The notes under the pieces are model-generated. The model was not told where the DNA came from and ran no database searches. It saw only the letters and a list, made by a program, of their open reading frames with translations. A program made the translations under genes and the position numbers. A stretch of 64,000 bases of DNA from Paragordius varius (lineage: Eukaryota > Nematomorpha). Where the stretch lies: contig OZ176053.1 of the NCBI GenBank assembly GCA_964247055.1, forward strand, positions 1,116,001 through 1,180,000, read 5' to 3'. Shown piece by piece: positions 63,716 through 64,000 of this stretch. Position 1 is the stretch's first letter. Each line of letters begins with the position of its first letter.

Positions 63716-64000
63716 AATTATATATTAGTCTAATCCTTTATTTTAATTTTGTGATTTTAATTGTTTTACAAAATATTATCATATAATAATAGTTGCGTTT
63801 GCATTTAGCTATGAATTATTAAGTCATAATTATTATAATCAAATTAAAAATAAATTAAAATTTCGAATAATAAAAATTAATTATTTTTGAGTTTTTGAGA
63901 TTTCCAAGATGTCTCTTTTTAACGCGCGCGCTTTCATAATTCCAATCACATAATAAAACTACAAACGAGGGAATTTAATTATTAAAAGCAAAATAATTTT

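Larger units (their letters stand above)
49054..64000. other. 15-kb gene-free region upstream of zfh2 coding sequence
   Basis: No reading frame in either strand looks protein-like. It holds MITE copies at 51548-51825 and 63432-63715, TA microsatellites, a T/G homopolymer junction at 56980-57000 and a short inverted repeat near 58699-58770. Given its position it probably includes 5' untranslated exon, promoter and enhancer DNA of zfh2, but none of these can be pinpointed from sequence alone. Confidence 0.5.

Overview
The window is AT-rich eukaryotic DNA with spliced genes, short and long introns, AT microsatellites and decayed transposons. Splice acceptors mostly end in TAG after a weak pyrimidine tract, and the proteins are rich in Asn and Ser. 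A ZFHX-type gene, a DAN/NBL1 gene and a globin point to a bilaterian, most likely an arthropod. The species cannot be fixed from the sequence. The zfh2 gene has four homeodomains, whereas the Drosophila protein is described with three, so this is not a typical fly.

Layout, left to right. Positions 1-1960 hold a broken Ty3/gypsy-type retroelement fossil. Positions 3403-7125 hold a tandem pair of four-exon genes on the minus strand, each encoding a 130-residue secreted protein of no family I recognise. Exon lengths, phases and TATA boxes are the same in both copies. Positions 7126-11950 are gene-free and hold miniature DNA transposons. A plus-strand DAN/NBL1-type cystine-knot gene lies at 12511-13531; its exons are too short and too interrupted to show as long reading frames. 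A decayed hAT element (13840-15653) sits just downstream, with a perfect 8-bp target duplication. An inverted-repeat (foldback) element follows at about 16140-17830.

A minus-strand globin gene (18967-24311) has its globin-fold exon at the left and a probable N-terminal exon 4.4 kb away. The intron between them contains a LINE remnant.

The main gene is zfh2/ZFHX on the minus strand (26302-49053). I assembled eleven coding exons whose splice phases all agree, giving 11,100 coding bases and 3,699 residues. It has C2H2 fingers in the N-terminal half, four homeodomains and a last C2H2 finger split by the final intron. It is a nuclear transcription factor by family.

Positions 49054-64000, upstream of its first coding exon, contain no gene I can support. 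They hold two miniature transposons and several AT microsatellites, and probably include 5' exon, promoter or regulatory DNA of zfh2. No tRNA, rRNA or CRISPR array was seen. The genes do not form an operon; they look like ordinary independent eukaryotic units.
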